48,965 nt of DNA from Pseudopelagicola sp. (GTDB lineage: Bacteria; Pseudomonadota; Alphaproteobacteria; Rhodobacterales; Rhodobacteraceae). Of this stretch, positions 21,034 to 31,695 are shown piece after piece. Position numbers and translations under genes: made by a program. The stretch's first letter is position 1. Every line of letters starts with the position of its first letter. The stretch is taken from NCBI GenBank assembly GCA_026195905.1, contig JAPHRE010000008.1, forward strand, positions 1 to 48,965, read 5' to 3'. The notes beneath the pieces are model-generated. The model made no database searches, had not been told where the DNA came from, and saw nothing but the letters and a program-made list of their open reading frames with translations.

Positions 21034-22500
21034 TCAGAAATCCGCGTTGCGTCCTTTAAGGTGTTTGCGCAGCCGAGACGGGGTTGATTTCTTCTTGCCC
21101 TTATAGGGGTTTTTGTCGCCCTGCCCGCGCATAAAGAGACGGATCGGCGTGCCCGGCATGTCAAAGTCTTCTCGTAACCCATTGACAAGATAGCGAGAAT
21201 AGCTCTCGGGGATTTTGTCGGGATGCGAACACATGACGACAAACCCCGGCGGGCGCGTCTTGGCTTGGGTCATGTAGCGCAGCTTGATCCGCTTGCCCTG
21301 CGGCGCGGGCGGCGGATGCTGCTCAAGCATGCCGACCAACCAACGGTTCAACTGCGACGTCGGCACCCGTCTATTCCAAACATCATAAGCCCGCATGATC
21401 GCCTCATGCAACCGTTCCAAACCCCTTCCTGTCTTGGCTGAAACGGTGATCAGAGGCGCGCCGCGAAGCTGCGGTAGAAGGCGGGTAAACGCCTCTTTGA
21501 GGTCCCGCAATTTCTGCTGTTTTTCGTCTTCCACATCCCATTTATTGACCGCCACAACCACGGCGCGCCCCTCGCGTTCGGCAAGGTCGGCAATGCGCAA
21601 ATCCTGCTGTTCAAACGGGATCGCCGCGTCCAGAAGAACCACCACGACCTCGGCGAATTTCACCGCCCGCAACCCGTCAGACACCGAGAGCTTCTCGACC
21701 TTATCCTGGACCTTCGCCTTCTTGCGCATCCCGGCGGTATCGAAAATCCGCACTGGCGTCCCGCTCCACTCCGTGCGCAGCGAAATCGCATCTCGGGTAA
21801 TCCCGGCCTCGGGACCAGTCAAAAGCCGGTCCTCCCCGATTATCTTATTGATAAGCGTGGATTTTCCGGCATTTGGACGACCGACAACCGCGATCTGTAG
21901 CGGCTTGGCGGCGGTTGGAATGGGGGCCACATCATCTTCATGCTCGCTATCTTCTTCGAGCGAAATATCGACTTCCGGGGCGTCGGATTGAGCGGCTTCT
22001 GCGTATTGATCGGCAAGCGGCATAAGCTGTGAGTAAAGGTCATTTAGCCCCTCACCATGTTCCGCCGAAAGGCGAATAGGCTCTCCAAGACCAAGCGAAT
22101 AGGCCTCGATGACACCGGCATCCGCGGCCGATCCCTCGCCCTTGTTCGCCGCAAGGATCACATGCGCCGACTTTTTGCGCAGGATTTCTGCGAAAACCAT
22201 ATCGGTCGGCGTCACCCCTGTCCGTGCATCTATCATGAACAGACAGATATCGGCCATTTCAACCGCACGTTCGGTCAACCGCCGCATCCGCCCTTGCAGG
22301 CTATCATCGGTGGCCTCTTCAAGCCCCGCCGTGTCGATCACGGTAAAGCGCAAATCGCCCAGCCGCGCCTCGCCTTCACGCAAATCGCGCGTCACGCCCG
22401 GCTGGTCATCCACCAGCGCGAGTTTCTTGCCGACAAGGCGATTAAAAAGGGTGGACTTGCCCACATTGGGCCGTCCCACGATGGCGAGAGTGAAACTCAT
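21034..22500 (-). CDS. der: Ribosome-associated GTPase Der (EngA)
   Basis: A 488-residue GTPase with two GTP-binding domains in tandem, needed for assembly of the 50S ribosomal subunit. The first P-loop is GRPNVGKST (about residues 8-16) and the second GRPNAGKST (about 210-218); each domain also shows its NK-D motif (AANKGE in a degenerate form in the first, VAVNKWD in the second). A KH-like C-terminal domain follows. The basic tail ends [17 protein letters not shown]. It is the last gene of the yfgM-bamB-der run, 48 bp after bamB. Confidence 0.96.
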   Translation of the reverse strand: MSFTLAIVGRPNVGKSTLFNRLVGKKLALVDDQPGVTRDLREGEARLGDLRFTVIDTAGLEEATDDSLQGRMRRLTERAVEMADICLFMIDARTGVTPTDMVFAEILRKKSAHVILAANKGEGSAADAGVIEAYSLGLGEPIRLSAEHGEGLNDLYSQLMPLADQYAEAAQSDAPEVDISLEEDSEHEDDVAPIPTAAKPLQIAVVGRPNAGKSTLINKIIGEDRLLTGPEAGITRDAISLRTEWSGTPVRIFDTAGMRKKAKVQDKVEKLSVSDGLRAVKFAEVVVVLLDAAIPFEQQDLRIADLAEREGRAVVVAVNKWDVEDEKQQKLRDLKEAFTRLLPQLRGAPLITVSAKTGRGLERLHEAIMRAYDVWNRRVPTSQLNRWLVGMLEQHPPPAPQGKRIKLRYMTQAKTRPPGFVVMCSHPDKIPESYSRYLVNGLREDFDMPGTPIRLFMRGQGDKNPYKGKKKSTPSRLRKHLKGRNADF

Positions 22501-22548
22501 CTTGTGCCTCCGACACGTCAGAAGACGCCCCGATATACTATTTCCGGA

Positions 22549-23856
22549 TCAACGGAAAGCGTGCAATTGCCCTTTGCCGCCGACCACATAGAGAACCCCA
22601 CCGGCGACGACCGGGTTGGAGCTTGCTCCGCCGGGGATTTCGACGCTGTGGATCAATTTACCCGATGTCGGATCGAAGCTCCGCAAGAGACCATCGGAAG
22701 ACGCCACAATAAGACGCCCCCCCGCAAGGATCGGCCCGTAATGCGCGAAGATCGCAGCCTGTCGGCGCGGACGGTTCTTAACGAAAAGCGGCAGGTCCAC
22801 GGCCCAGATCGGGTTACCATTGCGGGCATCAACGCGGATCAACTGATTCTTGTCGTTGACAAGGAAAACAGACCCGCCCACCGGCCAAACCGGCCCAAGC
22901 GCGCCCTGTTCCGCAGTCCAGTTGCGCGCACCGGTTTCGGCATCCATCGCCACAAGGCGCCCGGAATGGTTTGCAACATAGACAACATTGCCTTCGATCA
23001 CGGGATCGCCGGAAATATCGCCTATCTTATTGGCGGCACGGCCAAGCCGTTCACCGGCAATACCCGCATCCCAAAGACGCAATCCGCCGCGGCGGAAAGC
23101 GGCTTGAACCTCGCCTGACCCGAAGGGGAAGACCGCGATACGCTCATTGACCGCCGGTGCTGCGGGGCTTTGGACGTTTGCGACGTCGGGAATTGAATTG
23201 ATCTGCCATGCGACCTTGCCGGTCTTGACGTCAAGCGCCCAGCCCTTGTCATCGCCGGAGACGACATAGACGAGATTGCCATAGACCGTGGGCGACCCAT
23301 TGCCAATCGCACCGAGGCGCTGCTCCCATTGCACGGTGCCGTCCTTGGGATTGATGGCTTCAAGACGCCCGAACCCGGTGGTGACAAATAGCGTGCCCGC
23401 CCCGTAGGCAAGACCGCCCCCAGAGGCATCCTTGGCTTTGTCGCTTGGCGGGGTAAGATCGCGCGTCCAAAGGATTTCGCCGCTTGTCGACACGGCGGCA
23501 AGCTGGCCCTCGGAATCCATTGTAAAGACGCGGCCTTCGGCGACGACCGGATCGGCCGTAATGCGGTTGCGCTTGGCGTTCCCTGCACCGATGTTTGCCG
23601 TCCACGCCAGAGCGGGCGTTGATCCAAACGCCGCATGTGCGACGCGGGTCGAAGGCGACCCGATACGATGTGTCCAAGCCGCATTGCGGGTCTGAGCCGG
23701 CAAGCGGATCGCGCGCACTTCGTTGACGATCTCTTCGGCTTTGACGTCTTCGCCGCGCAAACTTTCCCGTTTGCCGGGAAGGATGGTTTCGCGATCGCTA
23801 CAGCTTGCAAGCACCGCTACACCGATCAGTGCCAAGATCCAATTCTGTCGTTTCAC
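22549..23856 (-). CDS. bamB: Outer membrane assembly lipoprotein BamB (PQQ-like beta-propeller)
   Basis: A 435-residue lipoprotein of the BAM complex that inserts beta-barrel proteins into the outer membrane. The lipobox is VLASC with Cys19 as the lipidated residue. The rest is a series of PQQ-type propeller blades, visible as repeated G-hydrophobic-Y/V-A-D-G-W units such as VYVVSGDDKGWALDVKTGKVAW. The start codon is GTG, 8 nt after GGGAG. The gene lies 20 bp after the YfgM-like gene, the same order as in E. coli. Confidence 0.92.
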   Translation of the reverse strand: MKRQNWILALIGVAVLASCSDRETILPGKRESLRGEDVKAEEIVNEVRAIRLPAQTRNAAWTHRIGSPSTRVAHAAFGSTPALAWTANIGAGNAKRNRITADPVVAEGRVFTMDSEGQLAAVSTSGEILWTRDLTPPSDKAKDASGGGLAYGAGTLFVTTGFGRLEAINPKDGTVQWEQRLGAIGNGSPTVYGNLVYVVSGDDKGWALDVKTGKVAWQINSIPDVANVQSPAAPAVNERIAVFPFGSGEVQAAFRRGGLRLWDAGIAGERLGRAANKIGDISGDPVIEGNVVYVANHSGRLVAMDAETGARNWTAEQGALGPVWPVGGSVFLVNDKNQLIRVDARNGNPIWAVDLPLFVKNRPRRQAAIFAHYGPILAGGRLIVASSDGLLRSFDPTSGKLIHSVEIPGGASSNPVVAGGVLYVVGGKGQLHAFR

Positions 23857-23876
23857 TGCCGGGCTCCCGCGTTAAA

Positions 23877-24545
23877 CTAATATTGGTCTGCCGCCTCTGG
23901 CGTGCCGCCCAAGGCTACAATCAACTGAGATGCGCGCCGACGCAAGCCCGGCGTGACACCTGCATCGGCAACCACGCCCTGAAGACGCTCAAGAGCGCCT
24001 TGCGTATTGCCGTCTTCGATATCCAAAAGAGCAAGCTGTTCCTGCGCCAAAAGCGCAAGCGGTGCACCGGGAGTTGCAAGCGACTCGAGGCGCATGCGCC
24101 GGTCTTGAGCCGGCATTTGCGCGCCCTGAAGGGCCACCGATTTGAAAAGCGCGATCTGGCGGTAAATCTCAAGCGTTTCCGCCTCGCGCGTCGCAATCCC
24201 TTCAAGCGTCGCGGCGGCCTCGGCATCCTGACCATCGGCAAGCTGATGCGCCGCAGTCAGAAAATCCACAACGACCTGTGCCTGTGGCGACGCGGGTTCA
24301 AGCGCACTCAATGCCGCAACGCGCGCAGCGTCATCATTCTTTTCCACCGCCGCGAAAAGCATATCGCCAGTGGCCTCGGCCTTGGCCCTGGCCTGCGCCT
24401 TTTGCCATTCCTTGAACCCTGCACCGCCGACAATAAGCAAGACGGCAAGAACACCAATCCAGCCGTATTTACGCAGAACCGCAAAAAGCCTGTCACGGCG
24501 CACCTCTTCGGTGACTTCTTCGATGAAACTGTCGGTCTCGCTCAC
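23877..24545 (-). CDS. YfgM-like tetratricopeptide protein, SecYEG ancillary
   Basis: A 222-residue protein with a short cytoplasmic N-terminus, one membrane helix (about 27-44, WIGVLAVLLIVGGAGF) and an alanine-rich periplasmic helical domain of TPR type. It matches the YfgM/TPR_21 family, which couples SecYEG to periplasmic chaperones. The start codon is GTG, 6 nt after AAGGGAGA. First gene of the operon with bamB and der. The family call rests on shape and gene order more than on single motifs. Confidence 0.82.
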   Translation of the reverse strand: MSETDSFIEEVTEEVRRDRLFAVLRKYGWIGVLAVLLIVGGAGFKEWQKAQARAKAEATGDMLFAAVEKNDDAARVAALSALEPASPQAQVVVDFLTAAHQLADGQDAEAAATLEGIATREAETLEIYRQIALFKSVALQGAQMPAQDRRMRLESLATPGAPLALLAQEQLALLDIEDGNTQGALERLQGVVADAGVTPGLRRRASQLIVALGGTPEAADQY

Positions 24546-24799
24546 GCCGGGTCTCCCTTGATTTGCTCCCTCTTAACCCGAAGCCGGACAAGTGCCAAGA
24601 CTCCCTTCCTACGGTTGAGAAAGAAGATTGCCAAACACCTTGTCAGAGAACGTGCCGGATGAAGGGCTTTGGATAATCTGCACCGATGCATTTAAGGGAC
24701 TTGGTTAGAACGCTTGCAATAACTGGTGAGGCGTCTATTTCCCAACCTAACGACCAGGTTCGATCCGCGACGCAATAACCAAAAGCGAGGTGTGGCGAC

Positions 24800-26026
24800 A
24801 TGCGCCCCATTCCCATTCTAACGGCCATTCTTGTCACGCTCTTTCTTTATTATGTTGTTGTCGAACGCGAAACGCTCCTGGCTTTTGCGGCTGCAACCCC
24901 GGATGAGCAGAGCGCAACACCTGACATAGACCAAGAGACCGCCGCGTCGTTATTGCGCGTCGTCGCTCTCAAGTCCGAAGCCACAAGCATTGCCAGCGCC
25001 GTCGTCCTGCGCGGCCAAACCGAAGCGGACCGCCAAGTCGATGTACGCGCCCAAACCTCGGCGCAGGTTATCTCAGACCCGCTAAGCCGCGGCAGCGTGG
25101 TCGACGCGGGCGACGTTCTGTGCCGCCTTGACCCCGGCACACGCGAAGCAGTTCTCGCCGAAGCAAAGGCCCGCCTGCTTGAAGCGCGCGCCAAAAAACC
25201 TGAAACCGAAGCACGCCTTGAAGAAGCGCTGGCCCGTCTTGACGAGGCGATGATCAATTTCAACGCCGCGACGAAACTTGCCGAGGGCGGCTTTGCCTCG
25301 GAAACCCGCGTTGCCTCGGCGCAAGCGGCCGTGCGCTCGGCGCAAGCGGGCGTGGCCGCCGCGCAATCGGGTCTGCAATCGACCCAAGCCGGAATTGAAT
25401 CCGCCGAAGCGAGCGTCGCCGCCGCATCCCGCGAAATTGAAAACCTGACCATCACCGCCCCCTTTGGCGGTCTTCTTGAATCCGACACCGCCGAACTTGG
25501 TAGCCTTTTGCAACCCGGATCACTCTGCGCAACGGTTATCCGTCTCGACCCGATCCGCGTTGTCGGCTTTGTCCCGGAAACCGAGGTCGGACGCATTGAG
25601 CTGGGTGCCCCCGGCGGCGCGCGCCTGACAACGGGTCAGGAAGTCTCCGGCACCGTGAGCTTTCTGTCTCGCTCGGCAGACCCGGAAACAAGAACCTTCC
25701 GCGTCGAAATCCACGTTCCCAACCCGGATCTTACAATCCGCGACGGGCAAACGGCTGAAATCGTGATCGGGGCCGCAGGCACCAAGGCGCATTTGGTGCC
25801 GCAATCGGCGCTAACCCTGAATGATGACGGCAGGCTCGGAGTTCGAACCGTCGACGAAAACGGGATCGTCGACTTTTTCGCCGTCGAGCTTGTGCGTGAC
25901 ACAAAGGAGGGGGTGTGGCTCGCAGGGCTTCCCGAAACGGTCAACGTCATCACCATCGGCCAGGAATTCGTCGTGCGCGGCGTCAAGGTTGAGCCGGTGT
26001 TTGACCAAGAGGAGCCTGCGCAATGA
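24800..26026 (+). CDS. RND efflux periplasmic adaptor (membrane fusion protein)
   Basis: A 408-residue HlyD/AcrA-type adaptor: an N-terminal membrane anchor (about 4-19) with no lipobox, a lipoyl half-motif, a long alpha-helical hairpin (about 115-215) rich in heptad-like Ala/Gln/Ser repeats, the second lipoyl half (ITAPFGGLLE) and a beta-barrel domain (about 240-330). It would bridge the inner-membrane RND pump and an outer-membrane channel. The last codons overlap the permease start as ATGA (26023-26026), so the two are translated together. No TolC-type gene and no regulator gene lie beside it. Confidence 0.9.
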   Translation: MRPIPILTAILVTLFLYYVVVERETLLAFAAATPDEQSATPDIDQETAASLLRVVALKSEATSIASAVVLRGQTEADRQVDVRAQTSAQVISDPLSRGSVVDAGDVLCRLDPGTREAVLAEAKARLLEARAKKPETEARLEEALARLDEAMINFNAATKLAEGGFASETRVASAQAAVRSAQAGVAAAQSGLQSTQAGIESAEASVAAASREIENLTITAPFGGLLESDTAELGSLLQPGSLCATVIRLDPIRVVGFVPETEVGRIELGAPGGARLTTGQEVSGTVSFLSRSADPETRTFRVEIHVPNPDLTIRDGQTAEIVIGAAGTKAHLVPQSALTLNDDGRLGVRTVDENGIVDFFAVELVRDTKEGVWLAGLPETVNVITIGQEFVVRGVKVEPVFDQEEPAQ

Positions 26027-29000
26027 TCGGCGTCGTCGATTGGGCCGCCAATCGCGCCCGCATGGTTCTTGCTTTCATTGCCCTGTCGATCCTTGTCGGC
26101 GGCTACTCTTACATGACCCTCCCCAAAGAGGGCGAACCCGATATTCAGATACCGGGACTTTTCGTTTCTGTTCCGTTTCCGGGGATTTCCGCCTCTGATG
26201 CCGAAACCCTGATTATCAAACCGATGGAAACCGAGCTTGCCGATCTCGACGGGCTCGACACGATAAACGCACTCGCACAGGAAAACTACGCGGGTGTCTT
26301 TCTTGAGTTTGATTTCGGCTGGGATAAATCCAAGACAATCGCCGATGTGCGCGATGCGATGAACACCGCCGAATCCAAGTTTCCCGACGGGTTTGAGAAA
26401 TATTCGATCAACGAAATCAACTTTTCCGAATTTCCGATCATCATCGTCAATCTGAGCGGCGATATTCCCGAACGCACCATGACCAAGATCGCCAATGATC
26501 TACAAGATCGGCTTGAGGCAATGGAACCTGTGTTGGAGGCCGGTATCGCGGGCGGGCGCGACGAGATGCTCGAGGTGACGATCGACCCGCTGCGCCTTGA
26601 ATCCTATAACGTAACGCCCACCGAGTTGATCAATGTGGTGGTCAACAACAACCAACTCATCGCCGCTGGCGAGATTGAAACCGCACAAGGTAAATTCTCG
26701 GTCAAAATCCCCTCTTCCTTTGATGAACCGCAGGATGTCTACAACCTGCCGGTCAAAACCAACGGCGATCGCATTGTGACCCTTGGCGATCTGGCGGAGA
26801 TCAAACTGACGTTTGAAGACCGCGAGGGCACGGCCCGGTTCAACGGCGAGACAACCGTCGCGCTACAGGTGGTCAAGCGCAAAGGGTTTAACCTGATCAA
26901 AACCGCCGAGTTGATCCACGAACAAGTCGCCAAAGAAGCCGCCGAATGGCCAGAAGGGCTTCAGGCCGCTATTGAGGTCGGAACCTCCAACGATCAATCG
27001 CGCGTTGTGAAGTCGATGGTCAGCCAGCTTGAAGGCTCCGTTATGACCGCCATCGCGCTTGTGATGATCGTCGTGCTTGCCGCACTTGGTTCGCGCGCGG
27101 CGCTTCTTGTCGGGTTTGCCATTCCGACATCGTTCCTGTTGTGCTTTGCCCTGTTCGCAGTGATGGGGATCACCATTTCCAACATCGTCATGTTCGGTCT
27201 GATCCTTGCCGTGGGGATGTTGGTCGATGGGGCCATTGTCGTTGTCGAATACGCCGACAAACGCATCTCGGAAGGAACTGGCCCTATGCACGCCTATGTC
27301 GAGGCCGCACATCGCATGTTCTGGCCCATTGTATCGTCCACGGCGACGACGCTCTGTGCGTTCTTGCCGATGCTTTTCTGGCCCGGTGTTCCGGGTGAGT
27401 TCATGGGTATGCTGCCTGTGACATTGATCTTCGTGCTGGCGGCATCGCTTGTTGTGGCGCTGATCTACCTGCCGGTCATGGGCGGTGTCTCGGGCCGCTT
27501 GAGCCGCAGGTTCCACGTCGCATCAGAGTGGCTCCGGGCGCGTAGCCCTTGGTGGCTCCGCGCCGCCCTCGTAGTGCCCTCTCTGGCCCTGCTGTTCTTT
27601 GGCATCATGTCCGTGCTCAACCCCGCGCTTCTTCTTGGTGCCGCCGCCCCTGCGGGCGGTGTCATGGGCTTCCTGCCGGGGTTTGTCGTTTTCATCACTG
27701 GCGCATTCGCCGCCTCCGTAACCTTGGACGCGGCCCGTATCGAGCGCCGTAAAACAAAGATCGAAACCGAAACCGGCTATACCCCTTTTGGACGGTTCAT
27801 TCATTTCATCGCCGGAAACCCAATCATGCCGGTCGTGACCATCGGTGCCGTGATCTTCCTCGTGGTTTCGGTCTTCGGCTATTACGCACAAAACAACAAA
27901 GGCACCGAATTCTTCGTCGAATCCGAACCGGAACAAGCCATCGCCTACGTTCTCGCACGCGGCAACCTGTCGCTTGAGCAAAAAGATCACCTCATGCAAC
28001 AGGCCGAAGACATCGTTCTTGCCCATCCCGGCGTCGATACCGCCTTTGCATTTGCTGGCGAAGGTGGCCTGAACCAAAACACCGGCGGCTCTCAAGCCCC
28101 GAAAGATGCCGTTGGCCAGATCAACTTTGAAACCATCCCTTGGGAAGATCGCCCCAGCACCCGTGAGCCGTGGTTCACCATTCCCCTGTTCAACCATCAG
28201 GTCTACCGCGAGGTCAATGACCCGGCATTCGACGGCAACACGGTGATCAGCGACCTTGAGACCGCGCTGTCGCACATCCCAGGTGCCAAAATCGAGGTTT
28301 TTGAGGCCAATCTTGGCCCGGCATCGGCCAAACCTGTGCACCTGCGCCTCTTGGGCGATGATTGGGAGACACTCATCGAGGCGACCCGCATAGCGCGCGA
28401 AAAGTTCGACACCACACTGGGCCTGACGCTGATCGAAGATACCCGCCCGCTGCCGGGCATTGACTGGCAGATCAATGTCGATGTCGAAAAAGCCGGTCGT
28501 TACGGCGCCAACGTCGCCACGGTCGGCGCTATGGTGCAGCTTGTGACGCGCGGTATCCTGCTCGATACAATGCGCGTTGATAGCTCTGATGAGGAAATTG
28601 AAATTCGCGTGCGCCTCCCCGAGAGCGACCGCGTTCTATCGACCCTCGACACGCTGAAAGTCCGAACGCAAGACGGGCTCGTGCCGTTGTCGAATTTCAT
28701 CACCCGCACCCCCGTAGCCAAACTCGCCGAGATCAACCGCACCAACCAAAAGCGGTATTTCGACGTCAAGGCAGACGTCCTGAGCGATCAGGTTTTGCTG
28801 ACCAACGACGAAACAGGCGAAACCCGCCTCATCGCAAGTGACACCTGGTCACAGGACGCCGCGCTGAAGAGCGATATGACCGCGCAAGGCTTCACCGCAA
28901 AGCCGTTCAATGCCAACGAACGTATCGCCCTTTTGACGCAATGGCTTGAGACATCGCCATTTCCGGGCGGGATCGACTGGGAATGGACCGGCGACCAGGA

Positions 29001-29748
29001 AGATCAGGCCGAAAGCCAAGCCTTCCTCAGCAGTGCCTTTGCCGGGGCGCTTGGGTTGATGTTCATCATCCTTCTGGCGCAGTTCAACAGTTTCTATAAC
29101 TCGGTGCTGGTCCTGCTCGCGGTGGTATTGTCGACAACGGGTGTGCTTATTGGCATGATCGTGATGGATCAGGCCTTTTCCATCATCATGACAGGCACCG
29201 GGATCGTGGCCTTGGCCGGGATCGTGGTGAACAACAACATTGTCCTGATCGACACCTATCAGGAATATTCACAATACATGCCCCGGATCGAGGCCATCAC
29301 GCGCACCGCACAGTCGCGCATCCGTCCCGTGCTCTTGACCACAATCACGACTATGGCCGGGCTTGCGCCGATGATGTTTGGTCTCTCGCTCGACTTTATC
29401 AACGGCGGCTATGCCCTCAACAGCCCGACATCGCTCTGGTGGAAACAGCTCGCGACGGCAGTGGTGTTCGGCCTTGGCATCGCGACCGTGCTGACCCTCG
29501 TTTTCACGCCCTCGATGTTGGCCCTGCGGGTCTGGCTTGGCACCTATGCGCACTGGGCGGCCTCCATGTTGGCGCGCTTGTCAATGGGACGCGGAAGCAA
29601 AGCCGCGCGCGACTGGGCACTACGCCGTGAGGCCAAGAAGGTCAAAGCGCCCCTGCTCCTCTGGGAAGACCCAGAGACCCACGGACCAACGCCGCGCGTC
29701 TTTGAAGAGGGCACCATTCCCCCAAAGGATCTACGCGCCGCTGAATAG
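26023..29748 (+). CDS. RND-family efflux transporter permease, large form
   Basis: A 1241-residue inner-membrane proton-driven exporter of the AcrB superfamily. The standard 12 helices and two large periplasmic loops are visible. In helix 4 the motif is LVDGAIVVVEY with one Asp (Asp402; the second AcrB Asp, D408, is Gly403). In helix 10 the AcrB Lys940 position is Asn (Asn1070, in GIVVNNNIVLID). Between the two halves an extra stretch (about 500-570) adds two hydrophobic segments, and a charged C-terminal tail of about 60 residues follows the last helix, which explains the length above the usual 1030-1050. The substrate is unknown. Confidence 0.93.
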   Translation: MIGVVDWAANRARMVLAFIALSILVGGYSYMTLPKEGEPDIQIPGLFVSVPFPGISASDAETLIIKPMETELADLDGLDTINALAQENYAGVFLEFDFGWDKSKTIADVRDAMNTAESKFPDGFEKYSINEINFSEFPIIIVNLSGDIPERTMTKIANDLQDRLEAMEPVLEAGIAGGRDEMLEVTIDPLRLESYNVTPTELINVVVNNNQLIAAGEIETAQGKFSVKIPSSFDEPQDVYNLPVKTNGDRIVTLGDLAEIKLTFEDREGTARFNGETTVALQVVKRKGFNLIKTAELIHEQVAKEAAEWPEGLQAAIEVGTSNDQSRVVKSMVSQLEGSVMTAIALVMIVVLAALGSRAALLVGFAIPTSFLLCFALFAVMGITISNIVMFGLILAVGMLVDGAIVVVEYADKRISEGTGPMHAYVEAAHRMFWPIVSSTATTLCAFLPMLFWPGVPGEFMGMLPVTLIFVLAASLVVALIYLPVMGGVSGRLSRRFHVASEWLRARSPWWLRAALVVPSLALLFFGIMSVLNPALLLGAAAPAGGVMGFLPGFVVFITGAFAASVTLDAARIERRKTKIETETGYTPFGRFIHFIAGNPIMPVVTIGAVIFLVVSVFGYYAQNNKGTEFFVESEPEQAIAYVLARGNLSLEQKDHLMQQAEDIVLAHPGVDTAFAFAGEGGLNQNTGGSQAPKDAVGQINFETIPWEDRPSTREPWFTIPLFNHQVYREVNDPAFDGNTVISDLETALSHIPGAKIEVFEANLGPASAKPVHLRLLGDDWETLIEATRIAREKFDTTLGLTLIEDTRPLPGIDWQINVDVEKAGRYGANVATVGAMVQLVTRGILLDTMRVDSSDEEIEIRVRLPESDRVLSTLDTLKVRTQDGLVPLSNFITRTPVAKLAEINRTNQKRYFDVKADVLSDQVLLTNDETGETRLIASDTWSQDAALKSDMTAQGFTAKPFNANERIALLTQWLETSPFPGGIDWEWTGDQEDQAESQAFLSSAFAGALGLMFIILLAQFNSFYNSVLVLLAVVLSTTGVLIGMIVMDQAFSIIMTGTGIVALAGIVVNNNIVLIDTYQEYSQYMPRIEAITRTAQSRIRPVLLTTITTMAGLAPMMFGLSLDFINGGYALNSPTSLWWKQLATAVVFGLGIATVLTLVFTPSMLALRVWLGTYAHWAASMLARLSMGRGSKAARDWALRREAKKVKAPLLLWEDPETHGPTPRVFEEGTIPPKDLRAAE

Positions 29749-29762
29749 GCCCAAAATCAAAT

Positions 29763-29789
29763 CAGGCGGCCCTTTGCCGGGGTCGCCTG
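29763..29789. terminator. Weak hairpin terminator between convergent RND and ABC genes
   Basis: Arms CAGGCG (29763-29768) and CGCCTG (29784-29789) with partial inner pairing CCC/GGG. On the minus strand it is followed by a T-rich stretch (ATTTGATTTTG). Confidence 0.45.
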
Positions 29790-29830
29790 TTACTTGAACG
29801 TCGCCCATCAGTGGCGGCGGTATGTTCAGT

Positions 29831-31654
29831 TTAGGCCGCATCCTCCTCAGCGGCCGCCTGACGCGCCCACATCGCCGCATAGCGGCCTTTCTGCGCCAAC
29901 AGCGCATCATGCGTGCCATCCTCGATGATCTCGCCCTTGTCGAGCACGATGATCCGGTCGGCTTCGGCAATCGTCGAAAGACGGTGCGCAATGGTGATGA
30001 CGGTGCGCCCCTGCCCGGCCCGCGCCAAAGCCTCCTTGATCTCGCTTTCGGTCTGCGTATCAAGCGCCGAGGTCGCCTCATCCAAAAGCAGGATCGGCGG
30101 GTCTTTGAGAAGCGTGCGCGCGATCCCAACCCGTTGTTTTTCGCCCCCCGAAAGTTTCAGCCCCCGCTCCCCCACAGTCGTATCATAGCCGTCAGGCAGG
30201 CTCATGATAAAGTCGTGGATACGCGCCGCCTTGGCCGCTGCGATCACGTCCGTCTCAGAGGCGTCGCCGCGGCCATAGGCGATATTGTAGCGGATCGTAT
30301 CATTGAACAGGACCGTGTCCTGCGGCACCACGCCAATCGCATCATGCAGGCTGACCTGTGTGACCTCGCGCAAATCTTGGCCGTCTATTTCGATTTTACC
30401 CGCACTGACATCATAAAACCGGAACAACAGCCTTGCGATGGTCGACTTGCCCGACCCCGACGCGCCCACAATGGCCACGTTGTGGCCCGCAGGTACATCA
30501 AGGCTGATCCCATGCAGGATCGGACGTGTCGCATCATAGCCAAAGGCCACATTGTCAAACCGGATCGCCCCGCCCGAAACCTTAAGGTCGACCGCCCCAG
30601 GCTTGTCCTGAACCTCAGCGGGTTGTTCCAGCAGGTCAAACATCTCGCCCATATCCACAAGGCTCTGGCGTATCTCGCGATAGACGGTGCCCAGGAAGTT
30701 CAGCGGAATGGTGATCTGCACCATATAGGCGTTGACCATGACGAAATCACCGACCGTCAGATCCCCCCTCTGAACCCCAAGCGCGGCCATCACCATGACC
30801 GCCACAAGCCCGCCGGTGATCAGGAAAGACTGACCAAAATTGAGGAATGCCAATGAATAGGACGTCTTAAGCGCCGCACTCTCATACCCTTCCATCGAGG
30901 CATCATAGCGTTTTGCCTCACGCGCCTCCGCGCCGAAATACTTGACTGTCTCAAAGTTCAGAAGGCTGTCGATTGCCTTTTGGTTTGCATCCGTGTCCTG
31001 ATCGTTCATCTCTCGGCGCAGGCGCACCCGCCATTCCGTAACCTTGAACGTAAACCAGATATAAAGCGCGATCGTGAACACCACCGCCGCCAAATACCAT
31101 GCGTCAAAAAGCCAGAATAGGATGAGCGCCACAAGGCTCAGCTCAAGCACAAGCGGACCAACCGAAAACAGCATGAAGCGCAACAGGAAATCAACGCCCT
31201 TGACCCCGCGCTCGATGATCCGGCTAAGTCCGCCGGTCTTGCGCGTGATGTGATAGCGCATGGAAAGACGATGGATATGCTCGAACGTCTCTAGCGCAAG
31301 CGACCGCAGGGCGCGCTGGCCCACACGGGCGAAAATGGCGTCGCGCAACTGCTGAAACCCGACGGTCATCAACCGCCCCATACCATAGGCAACCGTTAGG
31401 CCGACCGCGCCAAGAAGCATCGGCGACACGCCTTCGCCCGCAAGGGAATCCACCGCCGCCTTGTAGATCATCGGCACACATACCGCGATCAACTTGGACA
31501 ACAGCAACGCCAATAGCGCGAGAACCACGCGACGCTTGATCCAAGGCTCTTCATCATTCCAAAGATACGGCAGCACCCTGCGGATCGTGCGCACCGCCGA
31601 TCTCTGTTCTTGCCGCGCCAGCTCCTCTGCGGATGCCGTATGCCATTTACCCAT
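29831..31654 (-). CDS. Atm1-type ABC exporter (ABCB7/HMT1 family)
   Basis: A 607-residue half-transporter: six membrane helices (about 40-320) fused to an ATPase domain. Walker A is GASGSGKST, the signature is LSGGEKQRVGIARTLL and Walker B is ILLLDEATSALD. The N-terminal half and the segment FNFETVKYFGAE-like (SLLNFETVKYFGAE) are hallmarks of Atm1/ABCB7 exporters, which in mitochondria and alphaproteobacteria move glutathione-type sulfur or metal compounds. The substrate in this organism is inferred from the family. Confidence 0.9.
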   Translation of the reverse strand: MGKWHTASAEELARQEQRSAVRTIRRVLPYLWNDEEPWIKRRVVLALLALLLSKLIAVCVPMIYKAAVDSLAGEGVSPMLLGAVGLTVAYGMGRLMTVGFQQLRDAIFARVGQRALRSLALETFEHIHRLSMRYHITRKTGGLSRIIERGVKGVDFLLRFMLFSVGPLVLELSLVALILFWLFDAWYLAAVVFTIALYIWFTFKVTEWRVRLRREMNDQDTDANQKAIDSLLNFETVKYFGAEAREAKRYDASMEGYESAALKTSYSLAFLNFGQSFLITGGLVAVMVMAALGVQRGDLTVGDFVMVNAYMVQITIPLNFLGTVYREIRQSLVDMGEMFDLLEQPAEVQDKPGAVDLKVSGGAIRFDNVAFGYDATRPILHGISLDVPAGHNVAIVGASGSGKSTIARLLFRFYDVSAGKIEIDGQDLREVTQVSLHDAIGVVPQDTVLFNDTIRYNIAYGRGDASETDVIAAAKAARIHDFIMSLPDGYDTTVGERGLKLSGGEKQRVGIARTLLKDPPILLLDEATSALDTQTESEIKEALARAGQGRTVITIAHRLSTIAEADRIIVLDKGEIIEDGTHDALLAQKGRYAAMWARQAAAEEDAA

Positions 31655-31695
31655 TGAATGCCTTTCGGATTGCGTTGCGCATCAGGTAACGCTGC

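Noticed and set aside
26023-29748. Heavy-metal (CusA-type) RND pump
   Set aside because: The periplasmic methionine pairs expected for metal pumps are not evident, and the helix-4 motif alone does not separate the classes.
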